Source: Fusobacterium necrophorum subsp. necrophorum
Lineage (GTDB): Bacteria > Fusobacteriota > Fusobacteriia > Fusobacteriales > Fusobacteriaceae
Length of the DNA stretch: 64,000 nucleotides
Assembly: GCF_004006635.1 (NCBI RefSeq)
Contig: NZ_CP034842.1
Span: 682,001 to 746,000, forward strand
Reading direction: 5' to 3'
Shown here: piece by piece, positions 52,586-61,749 of the stretch
Numbering within the stretch: the stretch's first letter is position 1
Layout of the letters: each line of letters opens with the position of its first letter
Position numbers and translations under genes: made by a program
Notes under the pieces: model-generated
Database searches by the model: none
Told to the model about the DNA's origin: nothing
Seen by the model: only the letters and a program-made list of their open reading frames with translations

Positions 52586-53650
52586 TTATTTTGTTAAAAT
52601 CTCAGTCCATTTTTGTTGCCATTCTTCTTTATGTTCTGAAGTATATTCGATATCTTCATACGCCACTTTAATTTCGCTAAACGGTTTCATGTTGGGACTT
52701 GTATTTTTGATGGAAGTCATCACAGGTCGAATGGTTGTCGGTGCTAATAATTCCTGTCCTTCTTTCGAGATAATAAAATCGATGAATTTTTTCGCATTTT
52801 CCATATGCGGAGCATTTTTTACAATAGCAATTCCTCCCGGTAGCCATACAGCTCCTTCTTTGGGATAGATGACTTTTACATTGGTAGCTCCGTCTTCCAA
52901 TAATCCGATAGCCGGATCCTCATAGGTGACTCCTACCGCATATTCTCCATCTACGGTTGCTCTATAAATTTGAGAAGAAGAAGAAATAATAGTATTGTTT
53001 AATTGTCCTATGAATTTTTCTACGAATTTCCATGCTTTTTCATCGTATGCTTTTTCTCCCATAACTAAGAGCATATTTGTTAATTCTGCTAAAGCACTGC
53101 TGCTGGCTGTGGGATCTCCCATAGCAATTTTTCCTTTTAATTCGGGCCATAATAAGTCTTCATATCCATCAAAATCATCAATATTTAATCCCAATTCTTT
53201 AAATACATCAATATTCAGAAGCAAAGCCGCACTTCCGGACAATTTTGTATTTGTGAAGAATCCGTTGTAACTTTGATATTCTTTTGGTAAGTTTTTATCG
53301 TTTGGAGAAATGTATTCTTCCCATAAGTCAGGATTTGATTTATAAAATCCGATATTAATAGCTCCCCAGTTAATGTCAGCCTGCGGATTTTCTTTTTCTG
53401 CATTGATTCGGGCTAAAACATCTCCGGTTCCCATAGATTGAAGAATGACTTTAATTCCTGTTGCCTTTTCAAAAGCGGGAATAATGGCATTGACTTCCGT
53501 ATCCGTATTGGGAGAGTAAATGACAAGTTCATTGGAAGCATTGGCTTCCGTTTTGTTTCCTGAAGAGTTTTCTCCATTTTTTTCTCCACATCCTGTAAAC
53601 ATAAAAAGAAACATCATTCCTAAAACCAATAATTTTATTATTTTTTTCAT
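52586..53650 (-). CDS. Ferric-type substrate-binding lipoprotein
   Basis: 354 residues. Lipoprotein signal with lipobox FTGC (Cys 21), then an Asn/Glu-rich linker and a class II binding fold (NELVIYSPNTDTEVNAIIPA, ATGIKVILQSMGTGDVLARI, SALAELTNML, VGVTYEDPAIGLL). The closest pattern is the FbpA/AfuA group. The gene is first in the operon, so the protein is the most abundant part. Substrate not proven. Confidence 0.88.
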   Translation of the reverse strand: MKKIIKLLVLGMMFLFMFTGCGEKNGENSSGNKTEANASNELVIYSPNTDTEVNAIIPAFEKATGIKVILQSMGTGDVLARINAEKENPQADINWGAINIGFYKSNPDLWEEYISPNDKNLPKEYQSYNGFFTNTKLSGSAALLLNIDVFKELGLNIDDFDGYEDLLWPELKGKIAMGDPTASSSALAELTNMLLVMGEKAYDEKAWKFVEKFIGQLNNTIISSSSQIYRATVDGEYAVGVTYEDPAIGLLEDGATNVKVIYPKEGAVWLPGGIAIVKNAPHMENAKKFIDFIISKEGQELLAPTTIRPVMTSIKNTSPNMKPFSEIKVAYEDIEYTSEHKEEWQQKWTEILTK

Positions 53651-53697
53651 TGCCTTCCTCCTTGAGATTTATTTGAATTATTTTTATAAAAAATGTA

Positions 53698-53730
53698 TCT
53701 TTTACGAAATGATAGTAATTTTGTAAAAGA
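53698..53730 (-). promoter_or_regulatory. Inverted repeat upstream of the binding-protein gene
   Basis: TCTTTTACGAAA (53698-53709) and TTTTGTAAAAGA (53719-53730), with one mismatch over 12 pairs and a 9-bp gap. It is AT-rich and lies about 50-80 bp before ATG 53650, so a protein operator (for example a metal-responsive repressor) is more likely than a terminator. The pattern is not the classic Fur box. Confidence 0.45.
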
Positions 53731-53791
53731 TTTCTTATTGTAATTTTACTATAAAATGTTAAATAAATCCACCTTTTTCATAATTTTGCGA

Positions 53792-56053
53792 TTAAAAATG
53801 ATATCCAAAAGTAATTTCAAATATGGGAGCATGGTATTTTCGAGTTCTTCCAACGGAGAATAAAATGGGTCCCATAAAAGTATCAAAGCCGATTCCCGCT
53901 CCAAATCCACTTAAGGAATTCTGATGATTATGAAGGTCATAATATTGCATATAGTTATATCTTCCCAATAAGCTGAAATTATCAAAAATATGATATTGTA
54001 ATCCTGCTCCAACTGTCCAATATTCTTTTGCAAGTACCGAGTAGACAGGCATTCCTACGAAGACAACCGAATTTCGAAAAGGATGAAAACCTCCTATTTT
54101 AAAATATTCGTTTATAGGCATGTTCGTTCCTCGCATTTTTCCAAAAGAAGCAGAGCTAAGAAAGCTTATCTTAGGAGTCATGGGAGTGAAAGTATCCGCT
54201 TTGACTTGATAAGCTAAAACATCTACGGAATGTTTATTGAAACTGTTTTTTGTAAAGCCTCGAGCTTGTACATAAAGACCTTCTGAAGGGAAGTTCGTTC
54301 GATTGGAACTATCTTTTTGTATACGGAGTTCTGTTCCGAACAAACGATAATTTTGTTTAAATTCCGGAACGGATTTTTTTCCTTTTTCATAACGATAGGA
54401 AGACATCATAAGACCAGCTTCAAATTCTATTATCCATTGTCTTGCGAGTTCTGTTCCTATCATAGCGCTGACTCCTAACTTCTGCGTGGAGTATATACTC
54501 GTATTTTTACCATTTTGATATTGAAATAAGGGGTCTTTATGTATAAAAATTTTTCCTTGTCCATAAATGGAATTCTCTTCAAAGCGATGAATGGAAGTAG
54601 TGTAAAAATCAATTTTCGGATATTCGGATACTTCAATTCTGCTTCCAATATGATTGGTATAATTTCGTAAAAAGATAGGAACATTGAAAGTGATGTTCAT
54701 ACTACCGCCATAATGGGATGTATAGGAAATACCTGCATTCATAGCGACGGCCTTTTTTTCATGAACATCAAAATATATCGTATTCCCTTTGATTTGATAA
54801 TGAATTTTATCGACATAGGTATTTGCATAAATTTTTCGTGTCCATACTTCCAAATCTTTTTTCCTGTATAAATTATTTTTAGGTTTTGGATCAAGGGACT
54901 GAATTTGTTGTAAGCTAATAATTTCGTTTTTTGTTACTGCTATATTTTGAATATAAATAGGTTTTTCAGATAATTTTTTATTTTTTATTTCTTGAAAACG
55001 TTCTTCATTTCGCAATTTTTTTAGGATATTATCGTGTTTGTGAGCAGCGTTTTCTCCTTCTTTCACTAAAACATCCAAATTACTGAAATTAACAGTATTA
55101 TGATCTTTTACATCAGGAACGATTAAAATATTTGCTAACTGTTTGTGTAAGGCTGTAGAACGGTTTCCGGTATAAGATGAAATTTTATCAATAATCGAAA
55201 CGATATTGGAGTCCTCATCGATCTGTGAAGTATCTGCAGTAATATCAACTCCTATTACAATATCAGCTCCCATAGCAATGGCGACATCGACGGGAAAGTT
55301 ATTCACAACTCCCCCATCTACATAATATTCTCCATTATTTGCCACCGGAGAAATAAAAGCGGGGATTGCCATACTGCTAAAAATGGCTCTCGAAAGATCT
55401 CCATTTTTTAAAATTTCTTCTTTTCCTGTTTGAAGATTGGTAGAAACAGCTCGAAAGGGAATCGGTAGCTTGTCAAAATCTTCGATTCCATTTGCTCTTG
55501 CAAAGATGTCTTTCAATTGGAAGTAAATATTTTGACCGTTTAGAAATCCCATAGGAGCGGAAATATTCATTTGTTTATCCATATGAAGTTGTAAGGGATA
55601 TTTTTCATTGGAAATACTGTTTTCTATCGTTTTTAAGGATTTATCTTTGGAGTCTGTCAACAGTTTCCCGAACTTTAATCCAAAGACCAGTTTTTCAATT
55701 TCATCCGGACTATATCCGATGGAATACATAGCACCGACAATACTTCCTATAGAAGTTCCTATTATCATATCAATAGGAATATGATGTTGTTCTAATACAC
55801 GTAATACTCCAATATGTGCGGCTCCTTTTGCACCACCGCCACTTAATACCAAGGCTATTTTGGGATTTTCACGATGTACTTCTCTTTGAATTTTTTGTTT
55901 CAATCGCTCATATTCTTCTTTTTGTTTTAAAAGTTTGGTAATTTCCTGATCTAAGGCTGAAAGTCTTTGTTCTTGTGTTTGCCATCCGTCTGCAAAACAG
56001 CATAGAAAAGTGGTAAGAAAAAGAACATAGAGAATGGATAATTTTCGAAGCAT
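53792..56053 (-). CDS. fplA: FplA-like patatin phospholipase, type Vd autotransporter
   Basis: 753 residues. Signal peptide about 1-21, coiled helix (DQEITKLLKQKEEYERLKQK) to 60, patatin domain 65-350 with oxyanion loop SGGGAKG (71-77), nucleophile in GTSIGS (Ser 101) and DGG (Asp 246). A POTRA-like part follows to about 450 and a 16-strand-type BamA barrel ends with FEITFGYHF, the terminal Phe expected for outer-membrane insertion. Such proteins cleave phospholipids and are surface-exposed in Fusobacterium. AGGAGGA site before the ATG. Confidence 0.93.
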   Translation of the reverse strand: MLRKLSILYVLFLTTFLCCFADGWQTQEQRLSALDQEITKLLKQKEEYERLKQKIQREVHRENPKIALVLSGGGAKGAAHIGVLRVLEQHHIPIDMIIGTSIGSIVGAMYSIGYSPDEIEKLVFGLKFGKLLTDSKDKSLKTIENSISNEKYPLQLHMDKQMNISAPMGFLNGQNIYFQLKDIFARANGIEDFDKLPIPFRAVSTNLQTGKEEILKNGDLSRAIFSSMAIPAFISPVANNGEYYVDGGVVNNFPVDVAIAMGADIVIGVDITADTSQIDEDSNIVSIIDKISSYTGNRSTALHKQLANILIVPDVKDHNTVNFSNLDVLVKEGENAAHKHDNILKKLRNEERFQEIKNKKLSEKPIYIQNIAVTKNEIISLQQIQSLDPKPKNNLYRKKDLEVWTRKIYANTYVDKIHYQIKGNTIYFDVHEKKAVAMNAGISYTSHYGGSMNITFNVPIFLRNYTNHIGSRIEVSEYPKIDFYTTSIHRFEENSIYGQGKIFIHKDPLFQYQNGKNTSIYSTQKLGVSAMIGTELARQWIIEFEAGLMMSSYRYEKGKKSVPEFKQNYRLFGTELRIQKDSSNRTNFPSEGLYVQARGFTKNSFNKHSVDVLAYQVKADTFTPMTPKISFLSSASFGKMRGTNMPINEYFKIGGFHPFRNSVVFVGMPVYSVLAKEYWTVGAGLQYHIFDNFSLLGRYNYMQYYDLHNHQNSLSGFGAGIGFDTFMGPILFSVGRTRKYHAPIFEITFGYHF

Positions 56054-56088
56054 GGTACTTTCCTCCTTTTTTTCACAATAACTAATAG

Positions 56089-56121
56089 TTCATTATATAA
56101 TACGAATGTGTTATAATACAA
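56089..56121. promoter_or_regulatory. Overlapping divergent promoters for fplA and the ABC-F gene
   Basis: Plus strand: TTCATT (56089-56094), 17 bp, TATAAT (56112-56117). Minus strand: TTGTAT (56121-56116), 18 bp, TATAAT (56097-56092). The -35 of one overlaps the -10 of the other, so polymerase binding is likely mutually exclusive. Confidence 0.65.
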
Positions 56122-56151
56122 GAGAAAATAAAAATGAGGAAGGTTTCTAAC

Positions 56152-58062
56152 ATGGCATTGCTACAGGTTAATAATTTATATATGGGATTTTCGGGGACAT
56201 GTTTATTTCAAGATGTTACTTTTTCGATTGATGAAAAAGATAAAATAGCATTGATTGGAATGAATGGTGCCGGAAAAACGACTCTCGTGAAAATCTTACT
56301 GGACTTGGAATATAGTGAAGTGAATCCGAAAACGCAGCAAAGAGGAACGGTTTCTATGAAAAAAGGGATGAAGATCGGATATTTATCTCAAAATCCTACA
56401 TTAGAAGCGGAGAATACAGTTTTTGAAGAAATGATGACGGTATTTACAGAATTGCAAAAAATATATCAAAGAATGCAGGAAATCAATGTGTCTTTGGCAA
56501 ATGATCTTGGAAATAGTCAGGAATTGCTGGAAGAATTAGGAGAAATAGGAGCCTATTATGAACAGCATGAAGGCTATGCTGTGGAATATCGAGTGAAACA
56601 GATTTTACGAGGTTTGAGTTTAAAAGAAGAACTTTGGGAACAAAAGATAAAAAATTTATCCGGAGGACAGCTTTCCAGGGTGGCTTTGGGAAAAATTTTA
56701 TTAGAAGAACCGGATTTATTGGTCTTGGATGAACCTACCAATCATTTGGATTTAAATTCAATTGCCTGGTTGGAAAAAACCTTGAAATCTTATCCCAAAG
56801 CTATTTTTTTAGTGTCTCATGATGTATATTTTTTGGATCATGTTGCCAACCGAATTTATGAAATGGAGGGAAAAACGTTAAAAACCTATCCCGGAAACTA
56901 TACGGATTTTGTTATTCAGAAGGAGGCATACCTCTCAGGAGCCGTCAAGGCATATGAAAAGGAACAGGAAAAAATTCAGAAAATGGAAGAGTTTATAAGA
57001 AGATATAAGGCGGGAGTGAAGTCGAAACAGGCTCGAGGAAGAGAAAAAATTTTAAATCGAATGGAAAAAATGGAAAATCCCGTTATCACTACGAAAAAAA
57101 TGAAGTTAAAATTTGATACGGACTTACAAAGTGTCGATTTGGTACTGGAGTTGAAGAACTTATCAAAACGTTTTTCGGGAAGAAGATTGTTTGAACATTT
57201 GGATTTAAAGCTATATCGTGGAGAACGAGTGGGAATTATTGGAAAAAACGGAACGGGAAAATCCACCTTATTAAAAATCATAAATTCTTTGGAAACGGAA
57301 AGTGGAGGAAGTTTTTCGATTGGAGAAAAGGTCAAGATTGGATACTATGACCAAAATCATCAGGGATTGGGACTTCATAATAATGTGTTGGAAGAATTGA
57401 TGTATCATTTCACTCTTTCGGAAGAAGAGGCAAGAAATATTTGTGGAGCCTTTTTATTTCGGGAAGATGATATTTATAAAAAGATCTCCGCTCTGAGCGG
57501 AGGGGAGAGAGCCAGAGTTGCGTTTATGAAACTCATGTTGGAAAAACCTAATTTTTTAATCCTTGATGAACCGACTAACCATTTGGATTTATATTCACGT
57601 GAAATTTTAATGAATGCCTTAGAAGAGTATCCTGGAACTTTGTTAGTTGTTTCCCATGACAGAAATTTTTTGGACCAAGTTGTGACAAAAGTGTATCAGA
57701 TAGAAGAAACCGGTTTTTCTGTATTTCATGGAGATTATAGCAGCTATTTGGAGGAAGAAAGTGAAAAGAAGGAAAAATCCAATGAGGGAAGTTTGAGCTT
57801 TGAAGAACAAAAAAGGCAAAGAAATCGAATGGCTAATTTAGAGCGAAAGGTCAAAAAACTCGAAGAAGAAATTTCAAAATTGGAAGCCGAAAAATCTCTT
57901 TGTGAAAAGGACTACGAGGAAGCGGGAAGAAAAAATGACTTGGAAGCCCTTGTAAGTTTGCAGAAAATATTAGAAGAATGGGATGAAAAAATACTTCAAA
58001 AATTGGAAGAATGGGAAAAATTGGAGGAAGAACTTCATCAAAATACGGTATCCACTTTTTGA
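56152..58062 (+). CDS. ABC-F family ATPase (ribosome-associated)
   Basis: 636 residues from the ATG at 56152 (AGGAAGG at 56136-56142). Two nucleotide-binding domains: Walker A GMNGAGKTT near 40 and GKNGTGKST near 363, signatures NLSGGQLSRVALG and ALSGGERARVAF, with DEPTNHLDL after each. Between them lies the P-site tRNA interaction linker (YEKEQEKIQKMEEFIRRYKA and KQARGREKILNRMEKM). A coiled C-terminal tail (EEEISKLEAEKSLCEKDYEE) matches Uup/YdiF-type members. No membrane domain. Confidence 0.9.
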   Translation: MALLQVNNLYMGFSGTCLFQDVTFSIDEKDKIALIGMNGAGKTTLVKILLDLEYSEVNPKTQQRGTVSMKKGMKIGYLSQNPTLEAENTVFEEMMTVFTELQKIYQRMQEINVSLANDLGNSQELLEELGEIGAYYEQHEGYAVEYRVKQILRGLSLKEELWEQKIKNLSGGQLSRVALGKILLEEPDLLVLDEPTNHLDLNSIAWLEKTLKSYPKAIFLVSHDVYFLDHVANRIYEMEGKTLKTYPGNYTDFVIQKEAYLSGAVKAYEKEQEKIQKMEEFIRRYKAGVKSKQARGREKILNRMEKMENPVITTKKMKLKFDTDLQSVDLVLELKNLSKRFSGRRLFEHLDLKLYRGERVGIIGKNGTGKSTLLKIINSLETESGGSFSIGEKVKIGYYDQNHQGLGLHNNVLEELMYHFTLSEEEARNICGAFLFREDDIYKKISALSGGERARVAFMKLMLEKPNFLILDEPTNHLDLYSREILMNALEEYPGTLLVVSHDRNFLDQVVTKVYQIEETGFSVFHGDYSSYLEEESEKKEKSNEGSLSFEEQKRQRNRMANLERKVKKLEEEISKLEAEKSLCEKDYEEAGRKNDLEALVSLQKILEEWDEKILQKLEEWEKLEEELHQNTVSTF

Positions 58063-58138
58063 GGAGAAAAAGAAGAGAGGGTAAAAGCTATCAATAAAAA
58101 AAGGAAACTCTCAAAATGTATAGTGTAATTTTAAAAGT

Positions 58139-58169
58139 GGGGTGCGGACATTTCTTTCGTCTGCACCCC
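58139..58169. terminator. Strong GC hairpin between converging genes
   Basis: GGGGTGCGGAC (58139-58149) pairs with GTCTGCACCCC (58159-58169) with one mismatch. Runs of A/T beside it are short, so its terminator function is probable rather than certain. It ends the ABC-F gene or the YkvI operon; the rest of 58063-58249 has no gene. Confidence 0.6.
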
Positions 58170-58249
58170 TTCCCTAAATTTTGGGTTTGATTTTGCACTG
58201 CCACAGGAATATTCCCTTTTGAATATAAGAGTATTTTGACATGGTATTT

Positions 58250-59371
58250 TTATTTCGTAGCAGCTTTTTTATTTTTTATGATACCCAAAACAATGGTTGG
58301 TATGATTAAGAAAAAGATAGATAAGATTCCAAGATATCCATATCCCTTAATGATTAAAGTGTTCAGTCCTACTAAGGAAAGCAATATGGAAATAATCATT
58401 GCTGCAACGGAGATTATCATTCGGCGCTTTGTAATCTCTCCCAGATGATTGAGGAATTTTGAATTTTCATATCTTGTTACTATACCGAAGACACAGCCCA
58501 CTCCCGTAGAAACAAATGCCAGAAACAATGTAATGGAATATGCCCATAATAATAGGCTACTGTTTAACTGCTTGATGATTGCCAGAATTGGTAGTGTTTC
58601 TTCTTGAATTAGGGATAGCCAGGCCAGCATCATAAGGCATGACATGGTTATCATAATTCCGTTTAAAACAATTCCTATTACAGTAAATTCTTTGATGGAT
58701 TTTTTAGTGCTAAGAGGTCTTCCGGCTCCTAACATAATGGCTAACACCAATGATTGAAAGCCGGCATATCTTAATGCATTGTATAATACAACGGACATGG
58801 GGGCGGTCACCGGTTTTATCGTAAAAATATTTGATAATTCATGAGCATTGGCTTTTAATCCTGCAATGGTTACGATAGATAGAAATATCAGGATTAAAAT
58901 AGTTATAAGAGAAGAAGCTCTTCTCACAAGATTTGCTCCGAAAATAGTAAGAATGAAAAATATAATTCCTGCAATCAACACTCCTATGACATATTCGAGT
59001 TGGAATAAATTTTTAAACAACTCCGCCGAACCTGCAATGGATGCTCCGGTTGCCACGATTGTCAGTAATAAATACGCTATGTCAAAGATGTAGGCAGGAA
59101 TTTTTCCATAAGGGGCATAAAGTTTTTCCATCCAGTTATGATAATTGTATTCATCGGTGTTATGTGCAAATAATAATCCTTCATAGTAAATGAAGCCAAT
59201 TAAGATAACAATAATCATTGGCAAAAATACAGAAGGATAGCCAAACTTTACGAAGAAGGTTCTCGTCTGATTTCCTGTAGCAAATCCTCCTCCGACATGT
59301 GCTCCAAACCAAACAGCTGCAACTCCAAATGTTGTACTTAATGATACATTCACTTTCTCATGTTCTTTCAT
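58250..59371 (-). CDS. YkvI-like membrane carrier
   Basis: 373 residues, about ten helices. N-terminal VSLSTTFGVAAVWFGAHVGGG and FATGNQTRTFFVKFG are typical for the YkvI group, related to the amino acid-polyamine-cation superfamily. As the last gene of a reductive Stickland operon, it probably brings in the amino acid or exports the acid product. No substrate can be stated. AGGAAGGGA precedes the ATG. Confidence 0.72.
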   Translation of the reverse strand: MKEHEKVNVSLSTTFGVAAVWFGAHVGGGFATGNQTRTFFVKFGYPSVFLPMIIVILIGFIYYEGLLFAHNTDEYNYHNWMEKLYAPYGKIPAYIFDIAYLLLTIVATGASIAGSAELFKNLFQLEYVIGVLIAGIIFFILTIFGANLVRRASSLITILILIFLSIVTIAGLKANAHELSNIFTIKPVTAPMSVVLYNALRYAGFQSLVLAIMLGAGRPLSTKKSIKEFTVIGIVLNGIMITMSCLMMLAWLSLIQEETLPILAIIKQLNSSLLLWAYSITLFLAFVSTGVGCVFGIVTRYENSKFLNHLGEITKRRMIISVAAMIISILLSLVGLNTLIIKGYGYLGILSIFFLIIPTIVLGIIKNKKAATK

Positions 59372-59477
59372 ATTCCCTTCCTTTCTTAATAAATTTACAT
59401 TTATTAAATTTTATATTGGATTTTGTTTGCAGTTAATTGTGTAAACTCATAAGCACCTGTTTTTCATTTTCTGTTTT

Positions 59478-60611
59478 CTATTTTAGAAGATAGCCTGCAA
59501 TTACCATTTGTTGTATTTGGGATGTTCCTTCATAAATAGAAGTGATTCTGGCATCTCGGTACATTCTTTCAATAGGATAATCCTTGATATATCCATAGCC
59601 TCCATGCAATTGCAATGCCCAATAAGCGACCTCATTGGCTATTTCTGCCGCATAATATTTTGCCATGGAAGATTGCAGTCCCGGTTTTCCTCCTTCGTCT
59701 TTTATCTTTGCAGCATCATAGACAAGGAGTCTTGCAGCTTGAACTTTCGTAGCCAGTTCCGCAATTTTAAACTGTGTATTTTGAAATTTGGAAAGCGGTT
59801 TTCCGAATTGTTTTCGTTCTTTGACGTATTTTATCGCCTCATCCAGAGCTCCCTGTGCTATTCCGAGTGCCTGAGCGGCGACTCCGATTCTTCCATAATC
59901 AAGAGTATTCATCATAATCTTAAAGCCCTTTCCTTCTACATCCAAAAGATTTTCTTTAGGAACTTTGACATTATCTAAAACAATGTCAGAGGTGATGGTT
60001 CCTCGAATTCCCATTTTATTTTCATGAGCCCCCACGGACCACCCTTCCGTATTTGTATCCACAATGAAAACGGAAATTCCCTTTACTCCTTTTGTTCTAT
60101 CCGTCATAGCGGAAATAATTGCAAAATCTGCTATCGGAGCATTTGTAATGAAACATTTTCTACCATTCAGTACATAATGATCCCCTTCCCATCTTGCTGT
60201 TGTAGTTCCTGAAGCGGCATCGGAACCTGCTCCCGGCTCCGTTAATCCGAAACATCCTATCTTTTCTCCTAGAGCAAGAGGTTTCAAATACTTTTGTTTT
60301 TGTATTTCCGTTCCAAAGTTAAGCAGAGGCAAGGCAACCAAAGAAGCCCCTGCTGTGATAAAGGTTCCTGTGGAAGCACATCTTTTTGAAATTTCCTCCA
60401 TAATAATGGCATAAGAAACATAGTCCGCTCCTGCACCACCATATTCTTTTGGAATAATAGGACTGATGAATTGGTATCTTGCTAATTTTTCCATAATATC
60501 TTTTGGGATACATCCTGTCTCATCTACATGTTCAGGATAGTCTGCCATTTCCTTTTTTACAAATTCTCTCACATTTTGTCTTAATAGCTCTTGTTCCCTT
60601 GTTAATTTCAT
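59478..60611 (-). CDS. Acyl-CoA dehydrogenase
   Basis: 377 residues. FAD-binding CFGLTEPGAGSDAASGTTT and CFITNAPIADFAIISAMT, the catalytic-base region ELHGG-like in LQLHGGYGYIKDYPIERMYRD with RITSIYEGTSQIQQMVIAGY. In amino-acid fermenters, such an enzyme with EtfAB reduces a 2-enoyl-CoA, here the product of the dehydratase encoded upstream. EtfAB genes are not in the window. Glutaryl-CoA-like or butyryl-CoA-like preference is uncertain. AAGGAGGAG precedes the ATG. Confidence 0.88.
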   Translation of the reverse strand: MKLTREQELLRQNVREFVKKEMADYPEHVDETGCIPKDIMEKLARYQFISPIIPKEYGGAGADYVSYAIIMEEISKRCASTGTFITAGASLVALPLLNFGTEIQKQKYLKPLALGEKIGCFGLTEPGAGSDAASGTTTARWEGDHYVLNGRKCFITNAPIADFAIISAMTDRTKGVKGISVFIVDTNTEGWSVGAHENKMGIRGTITSDIVLDNVKVPKENLLDVEGKGFKIMMNTLDYGRIGVAAQALGIAQGALDEAIKYVKERKQFGKPLSKFQNTQFKIAELATKVQAARLLVYDAAKIKDEGGKPGLQSSMAKYYAAEIANEVAYWALQLHGGYGYIKDYPIERMYRDARITSIYEGTSQIQQMVIAGYLLK

Positions 60612-60621
60612 TCTCTCCTCC

Positions 60622-61749
60622 TTACAATATTTCAGAAAAAGCCTGAATTCTTGTTTTTATCTGTTCCGGGTTTCTATCCTGTTGATCAACCTCAATGGAT
60701 AAAACCTTATGTCCTAAAGCCTGAAGATCCTGCATCCATATCGGCATATCGAATTCATCCAAATCTGAGAATTTAACGGATGCATAGATGGCTCCATCCG
60801 CGTTTCGTTCCTCGCATAATTCCGCACTTAACTTTCCTCTTAATTTGAACGGATCATAGGCAGCTGTAAATCCTTCAATATCTCTCCACTGCTTTGCCAT
60901 TTGTTCCAGAGAATTTTTTCCTTCCTGCGGCACATCCGTTCCATATTGTACGGATTCCTGTACCAGAGAATCTCCTACGATTCTCATTCCATGTTCTTCC
61001 AAAATATCCAGTATTCTTCTGTCATCCAACATGATTCCTGTAACTACAATTCTCTTTCCCGGATATTTTTCTTCCGGCAGTTTTTTTAATTCTTCATTCA
61101 ATTGTTTTATAAGAGAAAGATGTTCCCTTTTTGGCATAAAAAATGCACTCTTAAATACCACACTTCTCTCTCGATTGTTCACGGTATTGGGATGTGTGGA
61201 TGCCAGTTTGTCAAACTCTCTCATGGCAGCTCTGTGTTCGTTATACAGTTGAATACTCCTTTGAATCTCTTCTTCTTCAATTTTACTTCCTCTAATTTTC
61301 TCCAACTCTTCTTTGACACTTTTTAATTCTTCCTCCAGATATTCCATTCCGCATGGAAGTTTTCGGTTTTGAGGATATGCCATAAAGATAAGAGGAATAT
61401 TTTTGACTCCTGCTCTCCAATTTTGACTTAGGGAAATTAAGGAGTCCGTCATACCGGGAATAATAACTCCACTTAACATATTGTATGTTCCGTTCAATCC
61501 CAGTTCCATAATTGCCATCACCGCCGATGCACAGAATGGTGGAAAATACTCTTTGGCCAGATTTATTTCAATATCATAGCTTCCCCATAATCCAACCGGT
61601 AACATTCCCGCTGCATCCACCAGTTCTTCCGGTCCAAATAATGGAATCATCCCGATTGCTTTTATATTCTTTTTTTCGATATAGTCACAAACTGTTTTTT
61701 TAGGATTCAAAGCGATTTCTTCACATTGTTTTAAAAGATTTTTAATCAT
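60622..61749 (-). CDS. 2-hydroxyacyl-CoA dehydratase beta subunit (HadC/HgdB type)
   Basis: 375 residues, equal to HadC of Clostridioides difficile in length. Typical features: IGMIPLFGPEELVDAAGMLP, LSGVIIPGMTDSLISLSQNW, a Cys-rich environment for the 4Fe-4S cluster, and RIVVTGIMLDDRRILDILEE. Works with the alpha subunit; it overlaps that gene by 8 bp. Its ATP-dependent activator (HadI/HgdC) is not seen in the window. Confidence 0.88.
   Translation of the reverse strand: MIKNLLKQCEEIALNPKKTVCDYIEKKNIKAIGMIPLFGPEELVDAAGMLPVGLWGSYDIEINLAKEYFPPFCASAVMAIMELGLNGTYNMLSGVIIPGMTDSLISLSQNWRAGVKNIPLIFMAYPQNRKLPCGMEYLEEELKSVKEELEKIRGSKIEEEEIQRSIQLYNEHRAAMREFDKLASTHPNTVNNRERSVVFKSAFFMPKREHLSLIKQLNEELKKLPEEKYPGKRIVVTGIMLDDRRILDILEEHGMRIVGDSLVQESVQYGTDVPQEGKNSLEQMAKQWRDIEGFTAAYDPFKLRGKLSAELCEERNADGAIYASVKFSDLDEFDMPIWMQDLQALGHKVLSIEVDQQDRNPEQIKTRIQAFSEIL

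Noticed and set aside
58185..58205. TGCACTGCCACAGG resembling a B12-box
   Set aside because: The rest of a cobalamin aptamer is absent and the site is not upstream of a cobalamin gene.
59508..59978. Plus-strand frame of 156 codons inside the acyl-CoA dehydrogenase gene
   Set aside because: Antisense shadow; no ribosome site and low-complexity, Ser/Phe/Ile-rich product.
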